DNA of 64,000 nucleotides. Origin: Dermatemys mawii. Taxonomy: Eukaryota; Chordata; Testudines; Dermatemydidae. Positions 49,798 through 62,617 of the stretch are shown one piece after another (the stretch's first letter is position 1; each line of letters begins with the position of its first letter). The notes beneath the pieces are model-generated. The model searched no databases. It was not told the DNA's origin and worked only from the letters and a program-made list of their open reading frames with translations. The stretch spans positions 22,651,915-22,715,914 of the forward strand of contig ML677334.1 in the NCBI GenBank assembly GCA_007922305.1, given 5' to 3'. Position numbers and translations under genes: made by a program.

Positions 49798-50440
49798 ACT
49801 GCTACAATAATAAAACCTTGCTTGTCTGGGAGTAACAGCTTTCTCCAGGTGTAAAAGCCTCTGCTGATCTAAGAGCTATCTGAGTAGAGGTGTTGTTATT
49901 AACACTGGTGGTGTCCTAAATCCTTGTTCTGCAAAGTATACCCACAGTTGATCTGAATTGATCTTACTGTCACCTTGAAAGGGACTGGTTTGATCCTCCC
50001 AAATGCTAGTGACAGTGTTAACTGTGCACTGGCCTGGCCTATCAGCCCAGCTGAAATGCTTTGGATTGTAAACTAATTTTTGTATGTATAATGTATTACA
50101 CAACATAATTGAATGAAATGTTAAGTGTTTAACCTATAAGTACGATAGAGGAGTAGTGTAAAGAAAGGCAATATACAGTGCTGCTAATTGTGTCTTCAGA
50201 GTCTAACTGCAGCCAGAGAGCCATGTGGGCAAGACTTCCTGGTCACTAGCCTTGCTTACTTTTGAATTCGGTCATGCTTCTTTGATCACGTTTGCCACTG
50301 ACTTTGATGGGGTGAGGATCAAGCTTTAGTTCCATCATCTGACAATTACTTGCAGACTTTTTTCTGGTTATGTTTCTTTAGCATCTTCCTTGGGAAAGAG
50401 ATGGGCATTGTATTAGCCATTTTTTATGTGCCACACGTAA

Positions 50441-50692
<252 letters not shown>

Positions 50693-51242
50693 TAAATACA
50701 GGAACTCCTCACTTAAAGTCATCCTGATTAATGTTGTTATGTTCCTGATCAGTTAGGGATTATGCTTGTTTAAAGTTGTGCAATGCTCCCTTCTAACGTT
50801 GTTTGGCAGCTGCCTGCTTTCTCCACTACTTGCAGGAAGAGCAGGCTGTTGCAGCTAGCTGGTGGGGGCTTGGAATCTGGGTCGACCGGCAGCCCCCCTA
50901 TTAGCTCCCCCCCCAGCTCCCTGCTCCTCTAAGTTCCCTGTGCAGTAGCTGCCCAGCTGACAATCAATTGCTGGTAGTTCAGCTGTCCCTCCCCACACTG
51001 CCATGTGCTGCTCCTGCCCTGTGCCTTGGAGCTGCTCCTCGAGACTCCTGCTTACTGGGGAGAGGAAAAGCGGGGCTAATGTCAGGGTGTCCTCCTCCCC
51101 TCATCTCCTGTACCCCACTTATCCCATCTTCCATAGAGCAGGGAGGACACAGAACAGGGCTCAGGAGGGAGCTTGCCCTGGCAGGAGTTGTGGCTCAACT
51201 TGCTGATCTAATTAACAAAGCAGTGTACTTAAAGGGTAAACG

Positions 51243-51247
<5 letters not shown>

Positions 51248-51280
<33 letters not shown>

Positions 51281-51314
51281 ACACACACACACACAGTGTG
51301 TGTGTGTGTGTGTC
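51248..51314. repeat. Compound (TC)n(AC)n(TG)n microsatellite
   Basis: A TC run passes into an AC run and then a GT/TG run; the last two are complementary and can fold on each other. It lies inside the Tigger-like element. Confidence 0.95.
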
Positions 51315-51529
51315 TGTCTGCCCTCCCTCCTTTCCTGTTGCCCTGTAGAATGTGAGAGTTAACCCTTGAGGGCTCAGCCAATTGCTAGTTCATCATTTAG
51401 CAGTAAGGCATTCCCTGGGAAATATCCTGCCCTCTGACTCCTCCACTTCAACCAAGCTTCACAATCATCATCACTATGTACCAGTATTAAACTGTTTGTT
51501 TAAAACTTATACTGTCTCTATATATATAT

Positions 51530-52121
51530 TGTGGCAAATTTACCTGCACTATTATGATGGGTCCTGTGCTTTCTCTTCTTGTGGGGGGTTCAGGGCACCA
51601 GTTCTTGCCCCTGAACAGGGTATTAACTGCCCCACTAGTATCCTAGAGTAGAGGAGTGGAGAGGGAGGGACCCAGGCCCGCCCTCTACTCTGGGTCCCAG
51701 CCCAAGGGCCCTGAGTATAGCAGTAAACTACTTGAACTAGCTATTCCTTCCCCTGGGCTACTTCCCTCTCCTACCCTTCAGCTTGTGGGGCCTCCTGCCC
51801 TCTCTCTGCACAAGCCAGGTGTCCCTTTACCTACGGTCTGGGTCTTCTTAGCTCACCTCAGCACTTCTTCTAACTCTCCTCTGCTTTCCTCCAAACTGCT
51901 CTCTGCTCCAACTCCTCCAAACTGCTCTCTGCTCCAAATCCTTTCAAACTGCCTGATTGAAGCAGGTTTTTTTTATCATGTGCCTGGCTTCAGTTACTGT
52001 AATTGGCTTCAGGTGCCTTAATTGGCTCCAGGTGCTCCAACCAACTTCTAGTAAACTTGCTTCCCTCTACAGGGAACACTCTCTAACACTCTCCTGCTGC
52101 CCTCTGCCATGCTTTATCACA
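51530..52121 (-). mobile_element. Solo LTR nested in Tigger-like element
   Basis: It starts TGTGGCAAATTTACC and ends GCTTTATCACA (TG...CA), 592 bp, with atat on both sides (51526-51529 and 52122-52125). The duplication lies in a TA-rich tract, so it is only moderately informative. A 26-bp unit (tcctccaaactgctctctgc...) repeats twice at 51887-51938. I suggest minus orientation because gataaaaaaaacc could serve as a TATA-like box there. No coding sequence adjoins it. Confidence 0.7.
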
Positions 52122-52384
52122 ATATGATGTCTTTTGTCTGGCAGAAAAAAATTCCCTGGAACTTAACCCCCTCATTTACATTAGTACTGATGGGGAAATT
52201 GGATTCGCTTAACATGTTTTCACTTAAAGTCACATTTTTCAAGAACATAACTGCAACGTTAAGTGAGGAGTTCCTGTAACCAAAATGGTGTTCAATGGTT
52301 CAGTGGCAAAATCTTGTCATTACCAATAATTTATATCAATGATGGAACATTTTCAGTGAGCTGTGGATATTCAGAAAATCATCT

Positions 52385-52476
52385 CTGTTCAGGACAGCAC
52401 TGAAGCACATGCTTATGTGTGTTTCCTGGAGAGAGATGGACTCAAGAATGTGCTTAAGTGATTTCCTGAATGAGGA
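52385..52476. repeat. Hairpin repeat (cttaagcatgg family), copy 3
   Basis: Arms ttcaggacagcactgaagcacatgc and atgtgcttaagtgatttcctgaa are inverted around tggagagagatgg. Confidence 0.65.
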
Positions 52477-53524
52477 CTGTAATTCTCTGTTACTTGGAAT
52501 GGAAGCTGCCTCTAAAAATACTCTAATAAATTCCCAAATCCTTGCTTGGTGTTACAGCCATGTTAGGTGCATTCATGTCACTGGGAATTGTTTGGTGAAC
52601 CCTCCACAAACAGTTTGGAAATGTGATTTGCTATCTTCAATGTGTATGTGGATATAGCTTTTAATGATACTTAACAAGCACAAGTTTCCTTTGCCCCAAT
52701 GTATCAGCAGCATTTTCCTCCAGCCCCTCCTATGAGTAAGTTGCAACCTGAGTTTTCAGCAGCACTTTTGTAGTAACTCTACCATCAAAACCATCCAAAT
52801 GTTTCTGTAGCTGGCAGACTGCCACACTCATTGCGACTGAACATGAATTGATTGAAAGGCAGTGCTGCATTCGGAGTATACTTTACCATTGGCATAGGGA
52901 GGGTCAAGTCAACTGGCATCATGCTCCAGTGGAAGAGGTTACCAAAAAGTCAGAATAGCTACTGAAATTTTATCCAGTGTCTCTGTAGGAGAAATTGGAT
53001 AATAATTGTAGCAGTACTTTGTCAAGGTGGAAGGGGGAGACTTTACCCACTAGCGTCTTCACTATTAAACACTAATTTCTTTACTGTCACTTAATTAGTG
53101 AACGAATTTGGTTCTTTTTATTATTTGAAAGTAAATACAATATTAAAAGAAAAATTATGATAAATCTGAATCAGCTGTTAAAACAGCTCTCACATTGGTA
53201 CACATTGGCTTCTTTTATTAATAACTAGTTATGACATCAAATGACCTTGCTATATTTGTACATGAAGTATTGCACTATTTATGTAGCAATGGTTTGCATT
53301 TCAGAAAGGCGTTTGCCATTTCAACATTTAAGAAATAAACAGAAGGTTTAAAACGCTTACAATGACATGTTTATCCTAGAGGATTTTTCTGAACAAGTTT
53401 TTAGAGTAATTATAAAATTCATTTTAATGATGATATTTCTAGACTTCTTTGTATGGGCGGGCAGAAGCAGGGTAGAGGGGACAAGGGTGTGGGGTCGAGC
53501 ACCCATCAGGGAGAAGGGAAGTTG

Positions 53525-53842
53525 GTGCCTATGTGTGGAACTCATTGCCATGGGATGTTGTGAAGGCCAAAAGTATAACTGGATTCAAAAGAGAATGAGA
53601 TAAGTTCATGGAGGCTAGATCCATAAATTCTATTAGCCAAGATGGTCAGGGATACAACTCTGTTCCAGGTGTTCCTAAACCTCCAACTGCCAGAAACTGG
53701 GACTGAGTGACATGGGATAGATTACTCAAAATTGCCCTATTCTGTTTATTCCCTATGAAGCATCTGGCATCAGCCACTGTCAGAGACAGGAGACTGGGCT
53801 AGATGGACCATTGGTCTGACCCAGTATAGCTGTTCTTATGAT
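53525..53842 (+). mobile_element. CR1 LINE 3' end, sense
   Basis: The order ggaactcattgccatgggatg, gttgtgaaggccaaaagtat, gccaagatggtcagggatac, tgggctagatggaccattgg and tctgacccagtatagctgttc is the CR1 3' terminal region of sauropsids. The copy is 5' truncated, as usual. The left boundary is approximate. Confidence 0.85.
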
Positions 53843-54048
53843 AGACTAAAATTCCTGTTGATGGAGAGCCCTCACAGACTTATTGAGGACTTACAGAGAG
53901 CCCCAGTAACCATTAACCAGTAACCATCTCTTCTGCAATGGTAAGCAAAAACCTCAGGTGCCCTTCAGAACCATCCAGACCCTGAGAGAAGAGAAGATCC
54001 CATTCTCCAGAACAGGATAAAAGAAGAGGAAAGTCATGATCTCAGTCT

Positions 54049-54285
54049 ATGTTTCAGGAGACTTTGTGTCCTGATTTGGGTACCACTAAGGCTCTCTTCC
54101 TTTCTACTAGAGAGACAACAGCATTGGCTAAGAAGACCATGCCACATACTGAGAAGCTTTCAGGTAAACAACCTAAAGCAGAAGCAGACTCAGTGCCTTT
54201 GAAACATAAGATCTCCGAAGCCAAGCTGAAAGTGTTGTCAGTATCGTCATCTCTAGCCAGACATGAAGGGTGCACCTTTTCGTCA
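54049..54285 (+). pseudogene. DIRS ORF1 (gag-like) fragment
   Basis: The open stretch reads ETTALAKKTMPHTEKLSG, then PLKHKISEAKLKVLS. This lysine- and serine-rich protein sits just upstream of RT, where DIRS elements carry their gag-like ORF1. It is cut by the antisense CR1 fragment. Copy 1 lacks this part. Confidence 0.5.
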
Positions 54286-54355
54286 GAACATAAGAATTGC
54301 CCTACTGTGTCAAACCAATGGTCCAACTGACCCAGTATCCTGTCTACTGCTCCAG
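54286..54355 (-). mobile_element. CR1 3'-end fragment, antisense, inside DIRS copy 2
   Basis: The stretch gaacataagaattgccctac, caatggtccaactgaccc and gtatcctgtctactgctcc is the inverse of the CR1 3' end at 53790-53842. The far boundary is approximate. Confidence 0.7.
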
Positions 54356-54529
54356 GTTCTATGCTGCGTGTATTCCCCCCATTCACCCTTATTGGGATTG
54401 TCTCTCCCATTTCCTAACTTCCTGGGAGCTCATGGGACAGGTGGATCTTGGGGGTGATTTCTACAGGCTATGCCATCCATTGCAGCTCCTTACCTTCCTT
54501 CCTCCCCCAAGTCATGCTTCTGGAAGCAT

Positions 54530-55846
54530 TCTTGGGAGGATTTTTTAAGACAGGATGTACAATCTCTCCTAGCGGTGGGGGCGATACAACCTGTTCCACC
54601 ATACTTTGTTAGGAAAGGGTTCTGTTCCCAGTTCTTCGTCATCCAGAAGAAAAATAGAGGGTGGGGACCAATTGGGACCTCAGGACTTTGAACACCTTTG
54701 TCTGCTGTCAGCCATTCAGAATAGTAATCCTAGCAGAGATGATTCCCTCTCTGGGTCCCACAAATGATTTGTTTCCCTCGACTTTCAGTATGCTTATTTT
54801 CATATTGCCATGCACCCCTGACACAGATGTTTGCTTGTTTCATGGTGATTAGGGACCACTACCATTATCATGCCCTACTCTTCAGCCTCTCCACAGTCCC
54901 AAAGTCCTTTCAGCTGTTGCAGCCTGTCTTCACCAGCTGGGAATCATTGTCTTACCTTACCTAAATGATCAGCTCCTGAAAGGTATGTCATTTTTTGAGG
55001 CACCAATTACAACCAGCAAGGCCCTCTCTCTATTCCACTCACTGGGCCTCCAGTTCAACACAGAAAAGTTTACCCTCAAACCCACTCCACACACAGACTT
55101 CATTGGATCCCCAGTGGACTCCACCACCATCAGAGCATAATTGCTGAATGGTAACATTGCAGCGGAGCTTGCGAACCACAGCAAGGGCTTGCCTGCAGCT
55201 CCTAAGACGTATATGGTAGCTTGTACGTTTGTGACACCATTAGCAAGACTACACTCTCGGTGTCTTCAAGCCGGGCTGAGAACTCTCTCTACTCCCATCA
55301 AGCAGTTTATCCAGGCAAGTATCTAAACCCCAGCGGGGCCTTGATTCTCTAAATTGGAGGAAGGATCCACAAAGGGTGTGCATGGAAATTCCATTCCTTC
55401 AGTCTCATCCCAAGAGAACTATCACTATAGATGCCTCCTTGATTGCCTGGAGCGCACACTCCCCAAACTTCACAAATCAGGGCAAATGGACCCCTTGGGA
55501 AGCAATCCTCCCTGTCAATATATTAGAACTCAGAGTGATTCGTTATGTTTGCCAGCACTTTGTACCACATATCTGGGGCCACCCAATTGGAATAATGCTG
55601 GACAATAGAGTGGCAATGTGTTATATCAATCAACGAGGAGGAGCAAGATCTGAGTCCTTAAGCACCAAATCTGTGAAACTATGGAACTGGTGTGTTTCAC
55701 ACAGTATTCAGAGCTCAGCGGTTTATCTGATAGGACTACACAACACGGTGGCGGACTCCCTCTGCAAGTATTTCCACATCAACCACGAGTGGGAGCTGAA
55801 CAGCAACGTGTTCCAAGAGATACGTCTTACCTGGGGTCATCTCTAG
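54530..55846 (+). pseudogene. DIRS reverse transcriptase-RNase H remnant (copy 2)
   Basis: RT starts near DVQSLLAVGAIQPVP and continues FCSQFFVIQKKNRGW, with frameshifts after it. The polymerase box at 54958-54969 reads YLND, so the first catalytic aspartate is lost. A thumb-like part follows (FVTPLARLHSRCLQ, about 55220-55280). RNase H is open from 55376 to 55846 with TIDASLIAWSAH, NILELRVI, MLDNRVAMCYINQ and NTVADSLCKYF. Confidence 0.82.
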
Positions 55847-55849
55847 ATA

Positions 55850-57350
55850 GATTTCTTTGTGACACCATCCAATGTGAAGTGCAGACAGTTCTGCTCAAGG
55901 GAAGGGCACAGCCACCATTTGAAAGGAGATGCCTTAGTCATCTCTTGGCCTTGCGTATTGCTACATGCTTATCTCCTGCCACCTTTATTGCTCAAGGTCC
56001 TAGAACATTGAAACATGGGGATGGTTTAAACTTTCTCCTAGCACTGTATTAGCTGAGAGTGGTGGGGTTCCCACAGCTGATTCGCTTGTCTGTGCAACCA
56101 CCTCTTTGCCTTCTTCTCACAGCAAACTTCCTCATCCTGGAGTTGGGACCCATCAGCTACTCCAACCTCTCGGCGCTTCACCTCAAGGCATGGCTTCAAG
56201 ATGGCTCTCTGGTATGGAACAAGACTGCTACCCAGAGATATAAACAGTACTGCTTCATAGCAGAAAACTCATGACAAGGAAAACTTCTGCAGAAGTGGAA
56301 ACCTTCCAGATTTCATGCAGCCACTAATCTATACTTCTTCTTGAGTCCTATTTGACACACATTCTTGATTACCTGCTGAATTTAAGAGTGGCAGGCTTAT
56401 TGGTGAGCTCCATTAAGATTCACCTAATTGCCATTACAGCTTTCACTTACATGACCTATCGAGTGGCTTTCTTCACCTTCCCAACCACTATGAGGTTTAT
56501 TAAAGGTCTGTTCATTCTCTATCCTCCTGTTAGGGAGCCAACTCCATCATGGGATGGGACCTCTCAACTTGGTTCTCAATGTGCTGAGGAAATTCATGTT
56601 TGAACCTGTGGGAACCTGTTCCCTCCTTTTTTGGTCCTGTAATACCTCATTCCTCAAAATGTTCACCTCAGTCAGAAGTGTAGGGGAACTTGCAGCTTTG
56701 ATGCCTGCTCCCCCGCCCCCCGTACACTCTGTTCTATAGTAGTGGTTTTCAACCTTTTTTTTTTCCATTTGCGGACCCCTAAAAATTTCAAATGGAGATG
56801 TGGACTCCTTTGGAAATCTTAGACATAGTCTGTGGACCCCAGATTGAAAACCACTGTTTTGTAGTGATACAATGATACTATGTCCACACCCTTGCTTCTT
56901 ACCTGTTTTTTCAGAATTCCACATCAATCAGGAGATTCTGATACTGGCATTTTATTCCAAACCTCAGTCTTTAAGAGAGGAAACAAGACTCCATACACGG
57001 CATAAAAAGAGCTCTTGCCTTTTACCTCCACAGGACTAGGCCCTTAGGGCTTCCCCATGGTTTTTCATCTCAATTGTGAAATGAGTGAAAGTACATCAGA
57101 TTTGCACCCAAAGATTGAACAGGATGGATCTTAACCTGTTATGAACCACAGGGTTTTGCTTCTTACCAGAATGATTGAGCCCAGTTGGGCTCAATCTACT
57201 GCTGCAGCTGCACTGAAAAACTTCTTCATATCTCATACATCTGCAGGGCAGTCACCTGGTCTTAGGTGCACATGTTTTCCCAGTACTGTGCTCTTGTGCC
57301 TGCTTCCAGAGCTGACATGGCTTCCGGTGACACTGTTCTACAGTCTTGAC
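55850..57350 (+). pseudogene. DIRS tyrosine recombinase remnant (copy 2), split by hAT
   Basis: Segments in several frames read WNKTATQRYKQYCF (about 56214-56255), a middle part (TSFLKMFTSVRSVGELAAL, 56645-56700), and after the hAT insertion KRALAFYLHRTRPL (about 57005-57050). A degraded C-terminus ends near ICRAVTWS (about 57240-57265). Many stops and frameshifts interrupt it. Confidence 0.7.
56740..56856. mobile_element. Very short hAT element inside DIRS copy 2
   Basis: Ends tagtggttttcaa and ttgaaaaccactg are inverted. Flanks ttctatag and ttttgtag (8 bp, 6 matches) look like an aged duplication. It is 117 bp and interrupts the recombinase remnant. Confidence 0.85.
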
Positions 57351-57780
57351 TGAATCTACATCCTTGGCACCCTCCTCCATATTGAGGTAATGCTTGGGAG
57401 TCTCCTGAGGTGGAACATCCATAGGAACTCTACTCAAAGAAAAGAGAGGGGTTGGGTTTTTTTTGGTATAATAATTGGAATTCTTTGAGGTGTGTCCCCC
57501 TATGGGTGCTGAACTACCCTCTCCCCTTCCCCTCTGCCTCATAGTCTTTATGCTAGACTTTTGTGATGGAGAAGGAACTGGAGAGGTGGTGAGTCTGCCC
57601 TTTGCCTATGTGCCCTCATACTGGAGCACAAGGATGTCTAGGGCAGAGGTGCGGACCTTCAGACACTACTCACAAAAATCTCAGATCAAGGCACATGCAC
57701 ATCTTGACATGGGGCACCAGTAGGGTGAGACTTCTTGGAGAATTCCAGGTACTGTACAAGGTAAGAAACCTCTCCTTTCC

Positions 57781-60700
57781 CCCTTCTATAGACACCAGGA
57801 TGTCCCCAAGAAAGGGGAAGGCCCTCTGCTCTTTCTAGCCCTCTTCCTGCAGATTTCCTAAGGTCTGGTGGTACAGGACTCCTAACTAGGGGTGTTGGAG
57901 TTTGTGTATGTGTGCGCATACCCATGTGTGCTGGGGAGATTGAGAGAGCAAGGAACTTAAAAGAGGCACAGTAGTGCCAGCAGGATAGATGAATCCAGTA
58001 AAGTAGAATCTACCAAAGGGGTCAGAAGTGGTTTCTCACTCTGGTGACTAGCACTTCCTTTCATGTGCGTTTATGCAAATAGCTTGACTGTTCCCACCTT
58101 CAGTTTTGGTGGAAGAATTCTGTCTGTCCCTCAGTTTACATTTTCTGCTCTGTCTCCATTTGCTTACTCTTTCTAAAAAATAAAAGTTTAAGTCCCCAGC
58201 TTTCATTTGATATCTTATATTGAGCCATTGAGAGCTGAAAACCCATATACTCCTTTTTAAAGGGTTAATAACTGTTCAGATGAGATTGTAATCAAGTATT
58301 GTATGGTGCAGTTCTCTAGACTTCAGCTAGAGTAATCTAATAAACTAATTTTTATATCTTCTTTCTAGCATTTTGCTACAAAGTGGCAAAACCAGATTAG
58401 TAGACTTTTTTAACTTTGATAAGCCCTCCTACTTTTAGGGTATCATAACTAAGGAACTGTTTGTCCAATTCATATCAAATTTCTTAGAAAAATTATAGCC
58501 TAACTCCAAACCTGGCCTTCCAGTGGAAAACCACTGTAGCCTTTTCAGCCTAAGTGAAAGGAAGCAAGGTACAACAGAAATGGTGAGAGCCTGTCCTCAC
58601 AAGATTCCCAGCCCACTTGTGCAGACCCAGGAAGCATGGATCCACACTTTCAGTGCTCAATTCTTGTAATAGAGCACTGAAACTTATACACCACCATTTA
58701 TATTTTTCCACTGTTCATTAAAACGTTCTTCAAATAGACAAGATTATCTCACTGGAAAGCAATAACCTTTAATATAATCTGGGTTAAATATGCTCTCATT
58801 CAAAGATGGAATTTAATTTGAACGCTTCCTTGGGACTTACAGGATGTGTTTCTTGCCTTGGTAAAGAACACTTTAACAGTCTGAATTTGTCAGGCTTGTA
58901 CCCTGTCACCATAGTCGTTCGGTGTTTGAATGCCATCAGTAGTGTGTCAAGAAGCTGCTTTCAGATGCTGACAACTCTCATGCCATTGTGCCCACCTGGC
59001 TCAGCAGTCTGGGAGTATTTTTCCCCATAGATGAGACAACTGTGCTGACCTGGATTAACTAAATGGCTCAACCTATAACTTGTCATGTCACGGGAGTTCT
59101 TGTGAAAAAGACCTCAGACATTGGCACCTCACAGGGATGGGTACAAAAATAAAAGGACATTTGGGGAGGGAAGAGGAGGGAAGTTCATATAAAATGCTGC
59201 ATACCTGTAGGCGTTGACAGATGGGTTCTGTTGCCAAGGCGGTTTTCTGGAATCTCTGTTGTTTCACTGCCACCCTAAGCAGCATGTTGGTTCAGTCTGT
59301 TGTTGGTGTATTGTTCTTCTGCACAAACTCAGTTTCATTTCCCAGTGGCTGCTTGTTGTGTTATTTATATCTCTTGCAGCTGAGCTTAGGCCCCACCTGG
59401 GTTCCGTTGCAATAGGCATTGCAGGCACTTAGTAAGAGACCTTACCTGACAAGGCTGACAAAAAGTGAAAGAACGGGAGTGGTATTATTCCCATTTTACA
59501 GAGGGATTAATGTAACAAAGAGAGAACAAGCAACTTGGGAAGATCATACAGGAAGTCTGTAGCTGCACTACAAATCTAACCCAAATCTCTGAGCACAAAT
59601 TCAGTGCCTTAACTATAAGACTCAGCTGCTTCCTGGTGTGGGTTTCTTGTGGGGTTGTTGGTTTTTATTTGTTTGTTTTTTAAAGTTTTGTGGACTCTAA
59701 AATAAGGAAAAAAGAGTAAGAACGTTTATGGATCCTTGACGATATACCTCTGTAATATAGTGTTCCTGCTGCTCCTGTATATCTCCCCCACTCCCATTTG
59801 TCTTCACTGAAGGTTTTGTGTGAGTAAAGACTGCAGAATCAGGCCCATAATCTGTAAAAGAGTTCTGTTTATCCAGTTACCCAATTAGCACCTTGTTCAC
59901 TACACACCTGAGGTTTCTTGCAGCTTACACCGTGCAGCTTTAAAGCCTCTTATTACGTATACACCACTGAGTAGTCATCAATTTCTTCAGACAAAGGAAA
60001 TGTCCCTAGGCTGATACCTTTGGAGTGGTGGCCACTGGGAGATGGAGAACTTGTTCTGGAAATCTAGGGGAGACCAAAAATAGAACAAACTGACAGGCCT
60101 AAGGGAAAACATTTGCAAAACCTAAGCGGCTTTGCCTATATGTTGCTAGTTCTGTCTCAGAAAAATAAAATCTAAGTTACAAGCCAGTCATTGCAGCCAG
60201 TTTGAACTGATCACATACTGTGAAGGGGGTGGGTCTAATGATCCTCCATTAGTATGCTGCTCTGTATAGTTTACGTTTGTCTTCTTAGTCCATGATTAGC
60301 TTTATTTCCCAATAAAAAAAAGTAAATAGATTCACTGGTTGTTGCAGTTTTAGATATTTTTCATCAAGATAGGGTAACTCTATGCTTAAATGGTTATCCA
60401 TTTATTATGTTTGCTTTCTAATAGTACATCTATTAAAGGCAAATATGCAACCATTAGTATGTAAATTGAACTTGGATGTCTGAACATTTGAGCTACAGCC
60501 TCAAATGTGACTTATTGGCTAATTAGTTTTATTGTAATTGAAGAGGTATACAGAGCGCATGTTTGTAGATACATATAGAGAATATGTGATGGTGTGGTAC
60601 AAAAAATGTATTGACATAATTTTGGAAATGCTGCATTTCTTATGACTGAGTTTTGCAGATCACCCCAAATGAGTATCAATAACATTTTTACACCACCCCA

Positions 60701-60925
60701 TACCATCGGGTATTGTATATCTTCTTCAGAGGTCGGGAGTGGGGGAAGACTCTTCTCACACTAATGGGCCAAGGGAAGGGAACCACTGACAATTTCTACT
60801 GTGAGCTCATAATAAAGAAACCTCACACTCAGCCTTATCATTGGACTAGAAACCTGTCAGTCATCATGGCCTCTAGCATCATGAGTCATGACAGTAGGTG
60901 CAAGATGCTGAGCTCTCTGGCCTCA
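57781..60925. other. Intron stretch, mostly without features
   Basis: Apart from a MIR (59490-59645) and a half hairpin repeat near 59795-59852 (actgcagaatcaggccc), I see nothing that I can name. Confidence 0.5.
59490..59645 (-). repeat. MIR-like CORE-SINE, antisense
   Basis: attcccattttacagagggat, aagcaacttgggaagatcatac, aaatctaacccaaatctc and gactcagctgcttcc follow the antisense MIR order. Confidence 0.7.
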
Positions 60926-61044
60926 GTCCAGCAGAGCATTTAAGCACATGCTTAACTTTAAGTTCATACGTGGTCCTGCTGAAGTCAGTAGGATTACTCG
61001 TGTGCTAAAATTAAGCATGTCCTTAAGTGTTTTGTTGGATCACA
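60926..61044. repeat. Hairpin repeat (cttaagcatgg family), copy 4
   Basis: Arms gtccagcagagcatttaagcac and ccttaagtgttttgttggat are inverted. The inner arms (aacttta-agttc; taaaattaag) and core ctgctgaagtcagtagg link this family to the TTGACTTCA-core hairpins. Confidence 0.7.
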
Positions 61045-62581
61045 GCTAGAGAGCCCAGCAATTTGCAAAGTTGAACTGAATTCTTGCAGGATTGAGCTCA
61101 TGGTAAGCAGAAAAATGTTTTTAAATGGTCCTGAGTAAACTAATGACAGTTTAATGCTTTAAAAATGTAAAATCGTTATCTGAAAGCCTTTGAAACTACT
61201 TGGTATCACTGAACTGCACAAGGAAAAGGTATTTCATCAAGCTGGCCTTTGAGGAGAGTGTGCAGCACCTGACTTCCAGCCCTGATCTGAAGAAGGTTGG
61301 TCAAAGAAGGAGAGAGGATTGAGGGGGCCGATTGGAGGGCGGGAAAGAAAGAAAAGGGTGGTTTAGAAATGGAGAGAGGAGAAAGAAAGTGAGAAATAAC
61401 ATTTAAAGGTAAAATAAATAAGGTGAGCGGCAAAAGAGAAAAGTAACATTTCTAGAGAGCGTTCCAGAGAATACACAGAGTGAAAGAAATGATGAAAAGA
61501 TTATTCAAGAATGAAAAAGAGAGACAATAGAGTTTTTTTTAAGCTGACTTTGTGATATAATGGTGGTTTCCCTGTTTCTAGTAAGTAAAGAAAAAGTAAA
61601 TCAGAAAATCTTCCCAGACTTTATCCAGTTCTGACTCATTCAGGGGTTCTAAAACAATTTGTATTGTTCTGAGAGCCATTGAACCAAACTGTAAACCCTG
61701 GATATGATGGAAACCACTTCAAGCCGGAGAGTGCCCCAGTGCCTCATGGACCCCTAGTTCTAGCAGCTATGGACCCATTTGCATGTGATCGATCACACTT
61801 ATTTTTCCTTGCAAAAAGGCAAATGGGAGGCCACAAAAATCAAGGTCGCAAGCCATAAAAGGAGAACCTGCCCTTTTAGGTATCAGCTCCCATCTCAAGT
61901 CAAATAGTGGAAGAAATTGTATGATTTAGAGTAACATAGATGTATAGTAACTCTCTTCAAATTGGTATAATCTGCACCTCAGACAGTGGGGGAAGGAGGG
62001 ATATAGTGTATGCTTTGCCCCAGAACTCAAAAATACACCATGCCAATTTAGTTTTGCATTTTTCAGGTGTGGGGTTTAATAAAGGGTTTAAATCAAGACC
62101 ACCTGAGACCAGTAGCTTACATGCTAACAAATCATGCATGATTCCAATAGTGATTAATGTTGAAAAATTAATTACCATGGCAACTCTGCCATCGTGTGAT
62201 ACTGTAAATGGATTCTCAGATTCAACCAGAAGTTCAGTAGTGCAAAAATATACCTACTGGAATTGTATCCAGCCTTTCAATTTAATGAACATTCCAAACA
62301 CCTTTAAAACTTCATTGTTTTTCTACATATTATTAGCTTCAGGTTTCCACTGCATGTAGAGTGGAAGGTATAAGAACTCTGACTTGAGCTCATATGTTTT
62401 CAGCGGCTATCAGTTCTTGATGCTGTCTTAATATTGCCTAAGGGCCAAATTATGTCTGGCCCTGTGCAGAAGTGCTAATTGGTGTGGAGAGAAGATGTAA
62501 GGAGCCTCTAACTACCAACCCTAGAATACCAGTTAGCTCCCATTCCTTGGCTATCTCAGGATGTAGCCCAGCTTCCCTTGG

Positions 62582-62612
62582 CACACACACACATACACAC
62601 ACACACACACAC
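62582..62612. repeat. (AC)n microsatellite
   Basis: An almost pure AC run of about 30 bp, adjoining the hAT element at 62618. Confidence 0.9.
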
Positions 62613-62617
62613 AAGGG

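Larger units (their letters stand above)
50699..52276. mobile_element. Tigger-like element, 1.58 kb, with nested LTR
   Basis: Ends caggaactcctcacttaaag and gttaagtgaggagttcctg are inverted, with TA on both sides (50697-50698 and 52277-52278). Removing the LTR at 51530-52121 leaves about 0.98 kb. The body matches the truncated inverse copy at 18850-19266. It begins 67 bp after the FARS2 exon donor. No transposase frame was seen. Confidence 0.85.
53845..57780 (+). mobile_element. DIRS-type retrotransposon, copy 2, degraded
   Basis: A gag-like remnant, reverse transcriptase, RNase H and tyrosine recombinase follow in order, then a 3' region (ctttgaggtgtgtcccccta ... aaggtaagaaacctctcc) matching the end of copy 1. 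A CR1 fragment (54286) and a hAT element (56740) are nested. The 5' limit is an estimate, set where the CR1 ends. Confidence 0.82.

Noticed and set aside
51248..51314. CRISPR-like or satellite array
   Set aside because: It is a dinucleotide microsatellite without spacers, in a vertebrate intron.
61310..61500. Purine-rich tract as a regulatory element
   Set aside because: Composition alone does not support a function; no conserved motif cluster could be judged without alignments.
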